64,000 bases of DNA from NCBI GenBank assembly GCA_020746105.1, contig CM036636.1:5332001-5396000 (forward strand), in the 5' to 3' direction. Below are positions 47,861 through 60,971 of the stretch, piece by piece. The first letter of the stretch is position 1. The number at the start of each line of letters is the position of its first letter. A program made the translations under genes and the position numbers. The stretch comes from Trogon surrucura (taxonomy: Eukaryota; Chordata; Aves; Trogoniformes; Trogonidae). The notes beneath the pieces were generated by a model. That model did not search any database and was not told the origin of the DNA. It saw only the letters and a list, made by a program, of their open reading frames with translations.

Positions 47861-49853
47861 AGCATTACACACGCTGCCTGGAGTCGTGTTTGACGCAGGG
47901 CTTCTTTTCAACCCTGGGAACCTGGGAAAAACATGTTATGCCACAACCGTTTTGGTGTAATAGCCGCAATTCACATCTGCTTTGATTTAAGATTTGCCAC
48001 CGGTGGCTTTTTGGGTTCTTAAACCCTAAATCTTTTGCTGCTTGTGTTCCCTTTAGTGTCTGTCTCATTTTGGCCGGTGAAGGATATCATTACCCAACCT
48101 TCCCCAGTTGTTTCATATATTCCAAATAATTTACTGAGATTTATTTTGCCTCGACATATCTTTCTCGATTTGTGTCTGCTTGCAGGCACAGCAACGTTAG
48201 TTAATTTAGCCCCAAGCAGACAATATTGGCTGGAAACACTACAGAGCTGCTGGGCTGGTCCCTGCTCTGTCACAGTCACACCATGGGATGCTCCTCTTAC
48301 TGGGTGCACAGGGAGCTGTGATATCTTCCCTTGAGAAGAAACATAGAGTACCAGTGCAGACAGAATTTTCCCTGGTTTTGGAGTGAAAACCAGGCCAGAA
48401 ATTTTGGCTGTGCTCCCCTTCCATCCTGACGTTTACCCGTGTGGCAGGTGCAGTGTTTGCCTCTACCTCGCCCATCTGCAGCGCAGCCCCAGGCTGGCCA
48501 GAAACCTCAACCAGTATATCCCACTTCATGACCCAGATTCCTCAGAGGCTTTTTAGTTTGAGAGCTGATGTTGCTGTGAAGAGCATCTCAGATTAGCCTT
48601 CAAGCCTGAGTTTGGATGTGCAATGCCCCTCAGAAGTGGTTTTGAAATGGTCTTGTTCTGAATGGTAACAACACTCGCTGCAAGGGCAGAGATCTCTCTT
48701 CTTTTGCAAGAGTCTGACCTAAGTAACTTAGAAATATCTTAAAGAAAGCATCTTTCCAGGGAGACAGTGCTGCAATTTTTCTGAGAAACTGGAAATGAAT
48801 GAACAGATTCATTCTTGATTGATTGATTATCTTAGTTTGCTTAACAATGCATTTCCTTGTTTCACCTCCTTGCTTTGCCATTCTCTGCCTTAGCATTGGC
48901 ATTCTTTGTGGCCTTGGGCTACTGGAAAACTTCAGTAAGTGGATGCAGTTATCAGCTGTTTACCTGCACTTGCTCCTGATTGAAAGGATAATTGACTCGG
49001 CAGCCTTCAGCAATGCCACCCAGTGGCAACCCTGCATATGCAGATACCCGCAAATTTGCCTGCTCTAGCTCAGGTCTCCTCGTTGGACAATCTGTCCAGC
49101 CCTGCTTTGCTCACTCATGGGTCTTGTCCGTGCAGCGTGGCTGCACTGCACGCACATGCACGAAGACTGCTTCAGCTTCAGACACAGCGAAGTTGCTCCA
49201 ACGCTGATGGCAGAAAGGTTGGTGACATCAAGCCCCTGATGGGATGGTAAAGTGTTCCTGGTCAATCGATATTTCCACCATGGCATGCTAGTTTCCTGGG
49301 ACATTCTCTCTGGATAAATTTCTAACGCAAGCATCTAACTCCAGGCTCCAACTGAGCTCTTTGCCTTCTTTCATGAGTTTTTTTCAAACGCTTTCCACCT
49401 GGGTGCTGCTCCCATGCTGGAGTGTGACACGGCCGCTCAGAGCGCAGACCGTGGGGCTGCTCCCTGCAAGAGCCGAATCCGGCTGAGCATCCGCATGAAA
49501 GATGCTTTTGTTGAGCCCATCAGCATGCCTCATTGAGGAGCTCCTGCCTCCAGTGATGTTCAAGGGATGGCATTTAATTGCTCCATGTGAGGAATGTTAA
49601 TGCATGAAGTCTCTGGTGTTTGGAGTCATCATCAGAAGCTGTTCCCTCTAAAAGTCATTGGAGAGTGACCCACATTGTGTTTTGTGTCCCTGAATGGGTC
49701 CGCTGAGCCTCACACATACAAGAATAGCAACAGGGCTGGGTGTTTTCTGCTACAGCTTTGCATCTTGAGTGTAACCTCATGGGGGGAGAAAGAGGCTTTT
49801 GGTGGCAGGAGGGGTTGCACAACCTGCGAGTAGGCTCCTCCGTGGTGCTGGAT

Positions 49854-49945
49854 GCTCCTCTGCGGCTGGGTGCTCCTCTGCAAGCTGCGCTTGCGCTGTC
49901 AGTGTGCAGGCGTTAACAGACCCACAGGCTGCAGAGCTCCTCTGC
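49854..49945. repeat. Three dispersed copies of GCTCCTCTGC
   Basis: Exact ten-base copies start at 49854, 49872 and 49936. Likely a decayed local tandem duplication. Confidence 0.6.
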
Positions 49946-51313
49946 GAACAGCACACGTGTCAGGCCGCCCGGGAATGGGAAAAGCAATGAAGCCGGAGTC
50001 CAGAGCGAAAACTTGTGCTTCTTTTCTTGCTGTTGTCCAGGAAAGGAGGTAGCAGGGGGAAAAGCTCTCCCTTTTCTGAGACCACACTCCAGAAGTTGCC
50101 TTGCTAGTGTAGCTTTTTTCCTGTTGCGTTTGTTCATGCTGAATGTTTTCCTGAGTGTGTTCTTTCAAAACCTCCTTGATGTCAAAGAGAAAATGTGAGA
50201 TGTGTTTGCATAGGTGAACTTTACAATTTTTTACAAAGATTTCAAATTATTGTAAAAAAAAATAGGGTGATACCACTGGGGATTCCGTCTCCTATCTCTG
50301 ACTTGCTGAGCAGCCGCCTCCCAGTACCAATCAGACCGTTGCCTAAAATGAAGCAAGCTGGGGCACGGCTTCGTTTGACACCACCCATGCCGACTGTGGT
50401 TATGAAGCATTTCAACAAGAGATGAGTCCCTTTAGTTACAGACTAACTGGAGGAACTAAATATAGTTATCTGCTTCCCAATGACCCTTGCTGAGACTAGA
50501 GACGAGGCCATGAGAATCACACGTGAGAAAGAGCAACTACTGTGGCGGAGAGTCCCTTGCATGTCAAGAGGCAGAAACCTGCTGAAGATTTTAGGGAGGC
50601 TACTGTATTTTAATTCTCAGGAATCTTAACCTGAGATTGCATTTGTTTCCATCTTCTTAATTAAAAGCAGTTCTGTTTTTTAACTCGTTATCCCAAACAT
50701 TGTTAAACCGCAACAAATCGTGAGCTTAAACCTTTTTTTTTTTCCCAAGGTGGTGTCTGAGTAGCATAATAGATCTGCTGCCCTCCTGACCCCCTGGCTG
50801 TGTCCTGAGACCTTTATTTCCTACTGACGTCCCACCAGAATGACACTATCCAGGGCAAAATCAGTTTGCACAGGGATGTGAGGCAGCTCAGATTAGCCCA
50901 GAGGAAGCCTACCCAGTTAAAATGATGGCAACTCTCAGACTCTGTGCAAACCAGGAGCTGCTGCTATCGATGCTCTTGGGCAAGCTGACGTTTTGGGAAA
51001 TGCTTGCAAAACAAAGCCACGCTGCGGCCTCAGCCTTTCTACGAAACGTGCTTAACTCATCTCCTATACTGTGTGTTGTGGCTCTTGCAGATCCTAGTGC
51101 TGCCGTTCCAGCTGGCGCCTAAAGCAGAACCAGCTGTGGAGTTAGACGTTCCCATGGCCGGGAGCAGCTCTGTCCGCTCTGGTAGCCAGTAGGAATTACT
51201 GAGCAGTATAGGAGGGATGCTGTGCTAGTTCAACCAGCAAGGTGGACCAAAGAAACTGTTTACTTTCTCAGTAAATAAAACTGAAGATTAATTGTGCTCT
51301 TCTCTTTCCTCAG

Positions 51314-51367
51314 GGTCTAATGGGTTTCATTGGTCCCGTAGGGGAACCTGGAATAGCAGGAGAAAAG
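51314..51367 (+). CDS. COL27A1: COL27A1 triple-helix exon R (54 bp)
   Basis: Encodes GLMGFIGPVGEPGIAGEK, six perfect triplets. The hydrophobic GLMGFIGPVGEPG core is one of the most diagnostic type XXVII segments I recall. The acceptor ctctttcctcag and donor gtaaga are both good, as needed after a 7-kb intron. Confidence 0.95.
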
Positions 51368-54185
51368 GTAAGATGACTTGCAATGCATTGGTTGTTATAG
51401 CTTTTGCAGGGTGAGGGAAACTGGGGTGGGAGGAATACCGTGGAAATTTCAGTTGTCGTGTCAGTGCAACACCCAGCTGGGAACGCATCACATCCAGGGT
51501 GTCCGAGCTAGTCTTGGGTCAGGCTAAAATCATCTGCTTCACATTTTAGGAATTAACATGCACTTACCCTCCAAGGAGATGCTGTCAATTACTCTCTGAA
51601 AATTCAACCTTCATTTGTTCATACTCTGCCAGAAAGCTTGTGTTTAACAATCAGTTCTGTTTTTTTCTGGGAATGGGGGACCCACCAGCCCTGTGTTCCT
51701 GGTCAAGGGAGGAGTCCAGGGAGTTCAGGATACAGATGGATTTGTGCAGAGATGTGCTCGCAAGCCCATACAGAGTTGCCAATGGGGTTGCACATAACCG
51801 AGGCTGAGCCTGCGCTGAACAGGAGGGCTCAGCAATTTCTCAGGTGCAAAGAAGGTACAAGAGTGCAGCCACTCTCGTATCTGAGCAAAGGCTGGTCCAA
51901 GTATTTGATGAGGACCATGTGGTCCAGCTGCCCCTATGGTTGCATTGGGCAGGCGACTAAGGGCTGGTGCCCTCTTGTGTACAGCACAGATACGTGCTGC
52001 TTTCAGGAAGAAAAATGGCTTTATTTTCTGTAAAAATGTAAATAGACATTAATTTGTTTTCTATTAGAGTGTAAAATTTTATTCAGGGGTAGCTTCCAAA
52101 GACAAATCATCTATGTCATTCATTGTATCTCAGTTGCAGACTGCTGGTTTTCATTGGTTTAATTATTCACAGTCCAGTCATAAAGATAGTAAAGAGCATA
52201 AAAAGATGCATTCCGCACATTGGTTCTCTTGCGCGCTTTTATTACTTCAAGCCCTGTCCTCTGGGTAATGATGTCAAGACTCTGTGACAGTTATACTGTG
52301 TTTGCTGCAAATGCATTTTATTGCCTGTCCACAGCAGCCTTTGAAAAGCCCGTCGCACTGGATGGTCTCTGGTGGGGCAGGAGCAGGCTCAGCCCAAGCT
52401 GTCAAGGCAGACAAAAGCTAAAAGGACTGACGTGATGTGGGCTGTGTTTTACAGAAGGAAACCAGAGGAATAAAGAGCCTGTGGTGCATTCAAGGTGGTT
52501 ACACAGAAAATTGGTGCCTGAGCGAGCTGTTTCAGTGGCAGCTGCAGCCCTGAATTGAGTGAGGAATAGGGGGTTTGCCGTGCAGGACACGTGGGAAGAT
52601 CTTTTTCCCCACTCCAGTAAATTCACATCTGGCCCTACGCCTTCCATGCCAATGCCTTGACCACATGAGCTGTCTTCATCTTACAGATCGACTCTGTAAC
52701 AGGATGATGTTATGCTGGTGTCAAGGCAAACCTGACTGTCCTTTGAAAACCTGCCCTAGGAGATCCTCACCACAACTGTGATTTCTATCAAACTTCTTCT
52801 CTACCAGGACAAACTTACAGATGACAGAAAGAGCTATCATCAAATCAAAACCTCAACCAGGCCTCCAACTGGCGTAGCATCCTACGGCTTACTATGCTGT
52901 TGTGAGCTAAATGAAGTGGGAAATACGCTTTCATTAGACATAGCTGAGTCAGCAATCTCCATCCTGCAAGCTGCAAAACTTAAGGTTGAAGCCAATAGGA
53001 TCCAAGGATTATCAAAGACAACAATACAGTTAATACATACTTAATAAAATCCATGCATTCAAGAAAAAAAAAAGTTTACATTGGTTTACAAGGGCCAACT
53101 GGTGACAACATGAACTCTGGGGTTTGTTTTTCATAAGCTGCTTAGAGCCCAGAAAATATTTCCCCTTACACTTTAGCTGTTGGAAGGTAGGTCAGATTTT
53201 GGGCGTAAACTACTTGGCAGCATTTGCTAACTCCTCCTTCCTCATCCCTGCAAGCCCACAAGTGTAACACACCTCATTCCCGGTGCATTGCTGGGGCTAC
53301 GAGGGAGAGGACAGGCAGTCGTGATGGGAATTGCTTCTGTCTTCAAAAAGGAGCAGTTGCCTTCAACTCACCCATGCATCAGCAGGTCATGGTGGTGCTC
53401 ACAGAAGCAAACACCTTGTCTCTCGCTCTTCGCTGAGCTATAGGACCAAGGATGTGCTCGAGAGACTTACTTTTGGAATTAAGGTTTAGGGGTTTTTTTG
53501 GTAAGTTAAGTTTTTTAATGTCAAATGGTGGCTTGTTTTAGAAGGGACAGCACATTTAGGGTGGGCCGTGGAGGTCTGTGGCTCTGAACCTCTCGTAAAT
53601 GCAGGTATCCAGATGATTGCTTTTTGCACTGTGGTCTCCATATGAGCCTCAGGGTAGGGAGTTCCCCCAAAATACCCATGGTTTCCTTCTGAAAGCACCA
53701 GCTGTCTTTTCCAGGATGCATCTCTGTTTTTTTTCCAGCTTGATTCCCTGCCCTCAGCTTTTGAATCCATTCCTCTAGAAATGCCAGGAAGTGTAGGTAT
53801 TGTGATGGTGCAGAAGAGAGGATGCCACACCTTGGGTGGGCATGGCTGGAGATCTCCTGGGGTCCAGTCCTAGCACTGAATAGAGTTAAAGATGGTCTTA
53901 AGTGCTTGTTTCTTGTTCCTCGGTGGTTTGATGGCAGTGGTAAAGTCCCTTCTCTTGGGACATGGAGGATTAGCTAATTCTTGCTGTAGTCCTTCAACTA
54001 CTCCGGTGAGATGGGTACTCAAAAGAGCTTGATGATTATTCTGTACTGGAAGCCTTTCTGCTAGAAAACTGATGGCATAGGCTTGCAATTTAGTTGTTTC
54101 ATTGCTCTAAATCCCTGTTGCTGCCAGCTCAGAGTGCTTGTTAGCAAAACCCTCACTCTTCCCCATGCACTTGTGTCTCTCCTAG
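51368..54185 (+). other. COL27A1: Intron R-S (2,818 bp)
   Basis: Donor gtaaga, acceptor gtgtctctcctag. An 88-codon open frame at 52778-53044 sits in AT-rich sequence and has no recognised domain. No repeat family seen. Confidence 0.83.
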
Positions 54186-54239
54186 GGCGACCGTGGCTCA
54201 GTGGGACCCCCAGGCCCTCCAGGAGTCAAGGGGTCGATG
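54186..54239 (+). CDS. COL27A1: COL27A1 triple-helix exon S (54 bp)
   Basis: Encodes GDRGSVGPPGPPGVKGSM, six perfect triplets. Two consecutive Gly-Pro-Pro units should be very stable after hydroxylation. The acceptor is ttgtgtctctcctag and the donor gtaagg. Confidence 0.94.
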
Positions 54240-55046
54240 GTAAGGAGTAAGTCTGCATTCTCTCACTCTTGCTGCTGCTTCTCTCTCTTCTAGCGAAGGG
54301 TGCAGCTTCTCCAGGTCTCTCAGTTACATGAAAACCGCTGCAAATTCTTCCTGTCTCCGTGGGGATGGGAATGGCCATTTGATTGACTGGATATTGAGGC
54401 ATAACCTCTCCCCAGCAGTCATGTTCAGCGATCTCCCCTTCAGAGAAACATTGGGGTTTGACACGTGTTCTGCAGCTCCGTCACCTGAGGACCCGTTGTG
54501 TCAAGCAGAGATGACTAGGCTGAAGGATCGCCTGTTTCCGAGCATCCTGGCTATGGAACAGGCGGGGTCTGGCAACAGGGATCTGTTGTTCGCGTCCCAC
54601 CAAGTTGCCAAGGGCAGCTGGAGATGCAGAGCTGCTCGGGCAGCACGGTCACGGTGTTTTGCTGTGCTGCGTGCCTTTTGGGGATCCTCGCTTGGGAGTT
54701 CAGCAGAGGGCACCTCAGCAAGGTCTTGTCTTGCTCTGACACTTGCCTTCTGTTTACCATAGTGCAAGACCCAGAGGCAGAATTTCATGTTAATTCAGCC
54801 CATACTCTTCTGGGCTGTTCAGAAAAATCTAGCTGCTTATACTGCTAGCAAGGCTGGAGCTGGACTCTTGGCAGTTCTGGCCTTCTCCATCCCGCCCTGA
54901 GCAATTCTACCCTGACAAATAGCAAACCTGCCTGACCTTGCAAGCAACCAGCAATGCCTTTTCTCCTGTCTTCCTATCTGGAGGAAGAATGGCTTAGCAG
55001 ATCCTGGGAATTCACACCAGCTGTGTTTTTCTTCCTTTCCTTTTAG
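54240..55046 (+). other. COL27A1: Intron S-T (807 bp)
   Basis: Donor gtaagg, acceptor ttcctttccttttag. Chance open frames lie on both strands; nothing else. Confidence 0.86.
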
Positions 55047-55100
55047 GGGCACCCCGGGACACCAGGAGGAGTGGGTTTTCCTGGGATCCCTGGACCAACA
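55047..55100 (+). CDS. COL27A1: COL27A1 triple-helix exon T (54 bp)
   Basis: Encodes GHPGTPGGVGFPGIPGPT, six perfect triplets with no acidic or strongly basic residue, the least charged exon of the series. One triplet is Gly-Gly-Val. The polypyrimidine tract ttcttcctttccttttag is excellent and the donor is gtaagt. Confidence 0.94.
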
Positions 55101-56589
55101 GTAAGTAAAGGCTATTGTCACCTCGTTATACCACACACCAAAAATCAACATCCCCTGTCCTGGGCATTCATGGGCTGAGTCAAGCAAAGGTGTCCCAGTT
55201 GATCTGAGTTTGATATGAACAAGAGATATGAGGAAAGGGGTGGGAACAACATGGAAAGAGATGCTAAAAAAACCAGCGGTGCTTAATTCAAACTTTTGTA
55301 GACCATTTCCCTAATGGCGTATCCAGAAGTCACAATCCAGCCTGAGTCTTCTAGCAGCACACAAGCTCGCTAGCTCAAGGTGTTATTGCAGAACCCTCTG
55401 TTTCTGCTGGGAATTGGTGGCAGCACGGTGATCACATCACGCAACACAGCCACCGTGTCGTGGTGACTACGTCACGTATTTCCAGAGACTCTTGCTGGAG
55501 TGAGAGGAGCAGCAGAGCAGCTGCTGCCAGATGCACCCTCCATCTGGATGGGCTCATCTGTGCAGCTCTGGCTGAAGCGTGCAATTGGTGTGGAGGTAGA
55601 TTTGAGGGTGGCTTCGCTTTCCCACAGCTGTTGTGTGGCTGGAGACCCAGCTGTCCCAGCAGCACAAATATCACCGCATGTCGTTTGCTGGAACAAACAG
55701 AAAGGCAGCTCTGGGCGGGTGCAGGGAATGGATTTTGTTCAGTGTGTGAATTCCCACAGCCTGGTTAGTAAGGAGGAAGATGACAGTGGTGAAATGCCTG
55801 GGCAGTGCCAAAGGTTTGGCCGCCAGATTAGCGGTGGCTCTGCCCACTGCAGTGAGCTGGGGGATGCTCTGGGCCCACTGGCTGCACCCAGCGGCTGCCT
55901 CCAGAGAGATCTCACAGTTTCAGGTCATTGGAGGTGAGGGAGAGAAAAAGTCTGAGGTCAAGCAGCACCTCAGGGTGACCCGCCTCTACCTGAAGAGCAG
56001 CAACATGGCACTGGCCAGGCCTTTACAAGAAAAGGAGCATGATGCTACCTGTAGCCCACAGCAGCGAGCTGCTCTGTGGTTCCTCATGGCAGCACTTGCT
56101 GCTGACAGAAGTCTAGGAGGCAGCTGGATATCTCTAGATGACCCTTTTTAGCGTTTTTCCTGGCACGTTAGCTGCTGCGTGACTTGAGGATAGCTGGAGC
56201 AATAGGCAGGACCTCTGCTTGCTCCGTGCCTGGGAGCGTGGGAGGGGACTGGAGTGGGTCCTGCACTGGCCCTACGGCAAAGAGCTCCCAGTCCTGCAGC
56301 ACTACCTAGTGCCCCACTAGCTGGTACCTTCAGCTGAGTCTGAGAGTTGTCCTGCTTCACCGGGGCATGGCAACAGCACGAGCTGAGGCATCAGCTCTGA
56401 CGGGAGATGCTGAAACCTCTCTGCAGAGCTCTGGGAACTCAGACTGTCCCCAGGTCCTGCCGCTTCCTCCAGTTCCCTGTTCTCCTGCAAGCAAATAACA
56501 AGCTCATCCAAGCAAAATGTTTCCTCCAAGACTGCATTTTAAAAAGTCCGAATTCAGTAAGTCAAACTTCCGCACAAAGCCAGCAAATC

Positions 56590-56870
56590 AAATAATCCCC
56601 CAATATCAAATCCCCACTCATTAACTCCAGCTGTTTCTCCACCAAACATTCATTATTTGCTTTTCAAGCCAGATCTGAGGCATGCTATTGTTTGTCCAAA
56701 ACTGTTAAAACCTTTGAGATTAAGCTATCCAGTGAGCCTTAGCAGCTCTGATGGCTCATTAATTCAATAGCGGGTGATTGGGAATAGGAAGCAACGGCAT
56801 AGTCAGTGGTAGGAAACTCTGCCCTTAATTTCTGCTCACTGAATCTTGTGAATTCTTTTTCCCTCTTACT
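56590..56870. promoter_or_regulatory. Candidate conserved intronic element, AT-rich
   Basis: Repeat-free sequence dense in words such as gctattgtttgtcc (SOX-like), cctttgagatt (TCF/LEF-like), attcattatttgc and tcattaattcaat (homeodomain-like). It reads like developmental enhancer DNA, but only a cross-species alignment could show conservation. Confidence 0.25.
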
Positions 56871-56913
56871 CATCATCATGGTACATCTTTTGTGTTAATA
56901 CACAATTTTGAAA

Positions 56914-56947
56914 ATTATATACATATGTGTATATATATATGTATATT
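56914..56947. repeat. TA/TG-rich microsatellite
   Basis: An alternating tatatacatatgtgtatatatatatgta-like tract (partly degenerate TA and TG units). Confidence 0.85.
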
Positions 56948-58239
56948 AAAGGTCACTCACCTTAACAGTTCCTTGAAATTTCCAGCACGGTATCTAGTTG
57001 TTCCTTCACTGTTTTGCCATCACAATGAATGTTTCTGTGCTTGTATTTTTACAAGCTCTTTGGGAAAGGCTGAGACTTCCAGGAGGATATTCCAAAAACC
57101 AACGAAGAATTTAATTTCAGTATGTGTTTATCATAAAAAAAGTCTATAAAATAGGCATCTGACACATCTACTGCTTGTTCGTGCCAGTCACTACTGACCT
57201 CACCGGCAAAACTGAGATTTACTGTGATTACAAATGTAGTTACAGTCAACTAACTCTTCCATCTTGAGTGAGAACAGCTAAGCGTTTGTATTCTGAACTT
57301 ACATGCCACGCAGAGAGATGCCTCCATTCCAAAAGCAAAATCTTTATTAGTGGCAGTGGTAAAGGCAGTAGGAAGATCACAGTCCAATTTTGTTCTGATC
57401 CTCGGTGGAGTTTGCAGGATTTACTGCTGGTAAACGCTATTAATATATAAATAGCAAAACTTGGTGTGGAATTTTCGAGAGAGTAAGGATGGAATGTGTC
57501 ATGTTGAGGTTTTCTTTTCTGATGGCAGAAAGGCACTAACTTTAAATGAATTTTTAAAGTTATAATACAAAAATAAGTCCTGTTAATTGAACATATCCTT
57601 TAAATTTTAAATTGATATTCTAACAAAAAACCTGTCTCGTTTTCTTCTGCATTTTCTGTATGCAAGGTACTGAATCAAGCGTGTACAAATCCATGATAGA
57701 AGAAAACTTGAAAACTTTCTGTAACTGTAACATAAACAGTCCAAATGAAATTAGCATCAATCTGCCAGTACGAGTATATATGCAGCACTAACAGGGCAGC
57801 AATTACTTGAAGATAAAAATAGTATTTGGCTGAAAAGGTCAAACTTGGATACCTAAGATGAGGTGTCTGATTTTGTATTGGGACAACTGAAAAACAGATC
57901 CTGGTTATTATTATTTTTGTACAAATTGAGCAACAGCTGCTTTTAATAGCTTTGGAGGGAATTCTGGGTGTTTGACTTCCTTTAAGAGTTACCAGCCTCA
58001 GCCAGGATCCCTGGCTTAGATGTTCATAATCCAAAGGCAATCAGCAAGTTTTAAAAAAATACCATTTATAGACAATAAATATGGTAATGCCTTTGGCAAG
58101 AGTTTAATGAACCAACCTGCGGGTCAAGGGTCTGTGTCTGAGGCCCCTGCAGACGATGTAGGGATGCTGAGGACTTACCAATAGCTGCTGCTTTCCTCCT
58201 CCTCCTCCATCTTCATTGTGATTCTTTTTCCCCTTCCAG

Positions 58240-58293
58240 GGTCCAGCAGGAGTCCGTGGTTCACCAGGGATAAGAGGGGTGAAAGGCCACAGG
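58240..58293 (+). CDS. COL27A1: COL27A1 triple-helix exon U (54 bp), basic, with KGHR
   Basis: Encodes GPAGVRGSPGIRGVKGHR, six perfect triplets, with Arg, Arg, Lys, His and Arg and no acidic residue. It ends in KGHR, the sequence around helical cross-linking lysines in major fibrillar collagens. The acceptor is ttttccccttccag and the donor gtaagc. This is the last exon in the window. Confidence 0.94.
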
Positions 58294-60953
58294 GTAAGCA
58301 CTTTCCATGAGCTTTTATCCCTCTCCTCTTTCAATCCTTGGAATAGTAACCAGGTGGATTAGTTTGGGGGGTGAAGATGAGCAGCAGTTGGGGCAGCCCC
58401 TCTGCAGACGTGTTTCTGCTCTGGATAAAGATTGTGGTCGTTGAAGCAAGGGCTGCGAATGCCAGTGATGTGTACGGACAGAGGGGTGACCAGGTGCAGA
58501 GCTTATCGTGGAAGTGGTCCAGCTTGTCAAAATGCAATACCAAAACAGGGTGTATGAACACTTCTGGTGCGGATGGTGAAGATGTAGTCATCTGAAGATG
58601 TATCTGCGCTGGGGAAAAGGGTGCGGGTGGAAGACCAGAAAAGGTGCCTTTGCTGCCAGGGGAGAGAGAAGGGCTGAGGCATGAGGTGTTGTGATTTAAC
58701 CAGAGGCAAATAAAGCAGGAAAAGTTACACCACAAAATAGAATTTAGAGGCGAGGCATGCAGAACCAGAGCTGACAAGGCACCGAGCAGCCTGCTCTTCC
58801 CATGTCTTCCCTTTCGGTCTCGGGTTCGATATCTTCTGGCAGCATTCTGCAGGGTCGTGAGGAAGGCGTGTTTCGCATTGTCGGTAGATTGAACTATAAG
58901 CATGTCCTATGTCTTTCTATGGGTTTTTCCAGCCCATAGCACAAAGCTTTGATTTTCTCTATATGTATCTGACCAATACCACACTGTAAAGTGTGTGTGA
59001 GTCCTCTCTCTGCCTGGAAAGAGCAGACCCTTAGCCAGGTGCTAGTTAATGGTACTAACTAGCATTACTGCCAGAGCTACAAGTACACGTTACACTGGAT
59101 TAATATGTCACAAGCACTCTGTGCCAGTTCACATGTGTTTCTTCCTGCTCTGTTTGGGTGACAACTGACAGCAGTGACCTCTAGACCTGCCAAAACTGCT
59201 TGTTTTCCTGCCTGTGACATCCAGCCCATGTCCCACTGAGCTCTTCCATCTTTCTTCTTCAGCGGCACATTTATTGCAGGAGCATCTTTGCTTTGGGTTG
59301 TTTTCCCTCGTCCAGCTGCTTTTCAAAGTATTAATAGCCAGCGCACATGGCTTCTGCTGAAAGCCCCAACAACAACATATTTTGCATTTCTCCCTCCAAG
59401 GATCTTTCAATATCTGTTTCCATGTTCCGTTTTCAAGGATGCAGGCTGGAGTAAACTATGCATTTTGCCCACCCCCAGTCTCTGCTTCTACTGCAACTCC
59501 TGCTTGGGGAATTCGGGACAGCCAAGGATTGCATGTGTTTCCCTGTACCAGAGCTAATACACTCTTCGAATAGTTGAGACCAGCAAAAGGAAATGGAATA
59601 GCCAACTAGAAAGCTTTATAACCACAGAGTTATGTACCCTGGAACTGCCTTAAGCTTTAAAAGCACAGCTAGAAGGACACCAGTAACATCCAAGCTCAGC
59701 AGATGCATATCAGGGTTCAGCTTTTAACTTGTGGCTGGGAAAAAACAGCTTCCTTGCCTCTGTTCTCCGTGGTGGGAAGGCCCATGGATCTCATTCCCTG
59801 GCTCCACTCTCGGAGGGTCCCCTGGGGAGCGAGGTCTCTCTGTGCTACACAGCAGCGAATAACTGCGCTGTCCAGGACATCCACGATGACGACAGAAACC
59901 GGAGGTATTCTTTCATGAGAGACTTTGAACAGATATCGGAAAATACCTCAAGGTAAAACTGCAGCACAAAGCTGACCGGGAAACACCTTGAATGAACTCA
60001 GGCTGCCGACTGTGTGGGCTCTTGGAGAGGTGGGTCCTCCAAGGGGATCGGACATTTCTGCCGGTGCCTTTAACGTACACGGTGATGGAGAAGGAGCCTC
60101 AGCGCTGCCTCCGCCCCGCTGCCAGCCAGGGATGCAGCCACATCCCCCGGCATGGAGCCTCCCCTTGGGGCAGGCAGCCGCTGGCAACTGCATCGTTCAG
60201 CTCTTGGGTTGTGCGAGACTCACTCGCTTACATCTTATTCAGCTACTTACACCTGCATTGACCTAAAGCCCTCAACCTGCAAGGAAAGCACAGGCAGCCA
60301 GGCTGTTTTCGGCTACACTAGTACTGTCAGGAATGACAAAGGGGATGTTTCTTACCACACAAGGTAAAACGAAGAGCAAAGCTGGATTCAGCTCCTAAGA
60401 AAGGATGTTGGCTGGCACAGCAGGGTCCTGCCTTTGGGTGTAGCTAGATCCAGGGAGAGGGTGTGCCAAACCCTCAGGAGGGATCCTGCAGGACACCAAC
60501 TGCTGCCAGCACTTCTCATCCTCAAAATGATGTAGATGCACAGTAGAGACATTCAGCTTCATGGCTCTCAGCTGAGTTTTCTCCAGATGTTGAGTCTGGC
60601 AGACCCCATGCCAGTTGTTCCCCCTGGATGTTCCTCTACTGAGGAAGCCCAGATTGCAAAGCACATCCCAGCCCTGAAAAGCAGAAACGCATCAGTGGCT
60701 CTATCCCAGCTGCAAAATGTCGCTCTAGGAAGTGCAGAACATGAAGGCAAGAGCAGGAGGCAGTGCCCAGGGAGGAGGGTGCATTAAGGTCTTGACCTTG
60801 CCCTAAGGACACAGGTAGCAGAGAGGGATAAGCCTCTGCCACCAGGAGCTGAGCAGCTGGATCTGATCCTGCCCTCAGCACCCGCTGCTGGACTGCGTGG
60901 TGAGATTTGATGTGCTTGAGCATGGCAGTGAGATAATCCACACAGAATTTGCA

Positions 60954-60971
60954 AGACAGACAGACAGACAT
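60954..60971. repeat. AGAC/ACAG tetramer repeat
   Basis: About four tandem AGAC units. Confidence 0.85.

Larger units (their letters stand above)
44267..51313 (+). other. COL27A1: Intron Q-R (7,047 bp)
   Basis: Donor gtaaaa, acceptor ctctttcctcag. It holds a probable MIR-type SINE relic at 45337-45500, a candidate conserved regulatory stretch at 47520-47860, and three copies of GCTCCTCTGC at 49854-49945. The flanking exons are adjacent in my memory of the human chain, so no exon is expected inside. Confidence 0.85.
55101..58239 (+). other. COL27A1: Intron T-U (3,139 bp)
   Basis: Donor gtaagt, acceptor ttccccttccag. It contains a candidate conserved stretch at about 56590-56870 and a TA-rich simple repeat at 56914-56947. 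The last 1.2 kb is AT-rich. Confidence 0.85.

Noticed and set aside
52778..53044. 88-codon open frame in intron R-S
   Set aside because: AT-rich context, no homology recognised and no promoter or splice signal; possibly an old transposon scrap but not supportable.
58331..58903. 190-codon minus-strand open frame just after exon U
   Set aside because: No recognisable domain, signal or splice context; likely chance.
59703..60367. Series of plus-strand frames suggesting a decayed gene (for example MRDFEQISENTSR, TCIDLKPSTCKES)
   Set aside because: The frames do not join through plausible splice sites and match nothing I know.
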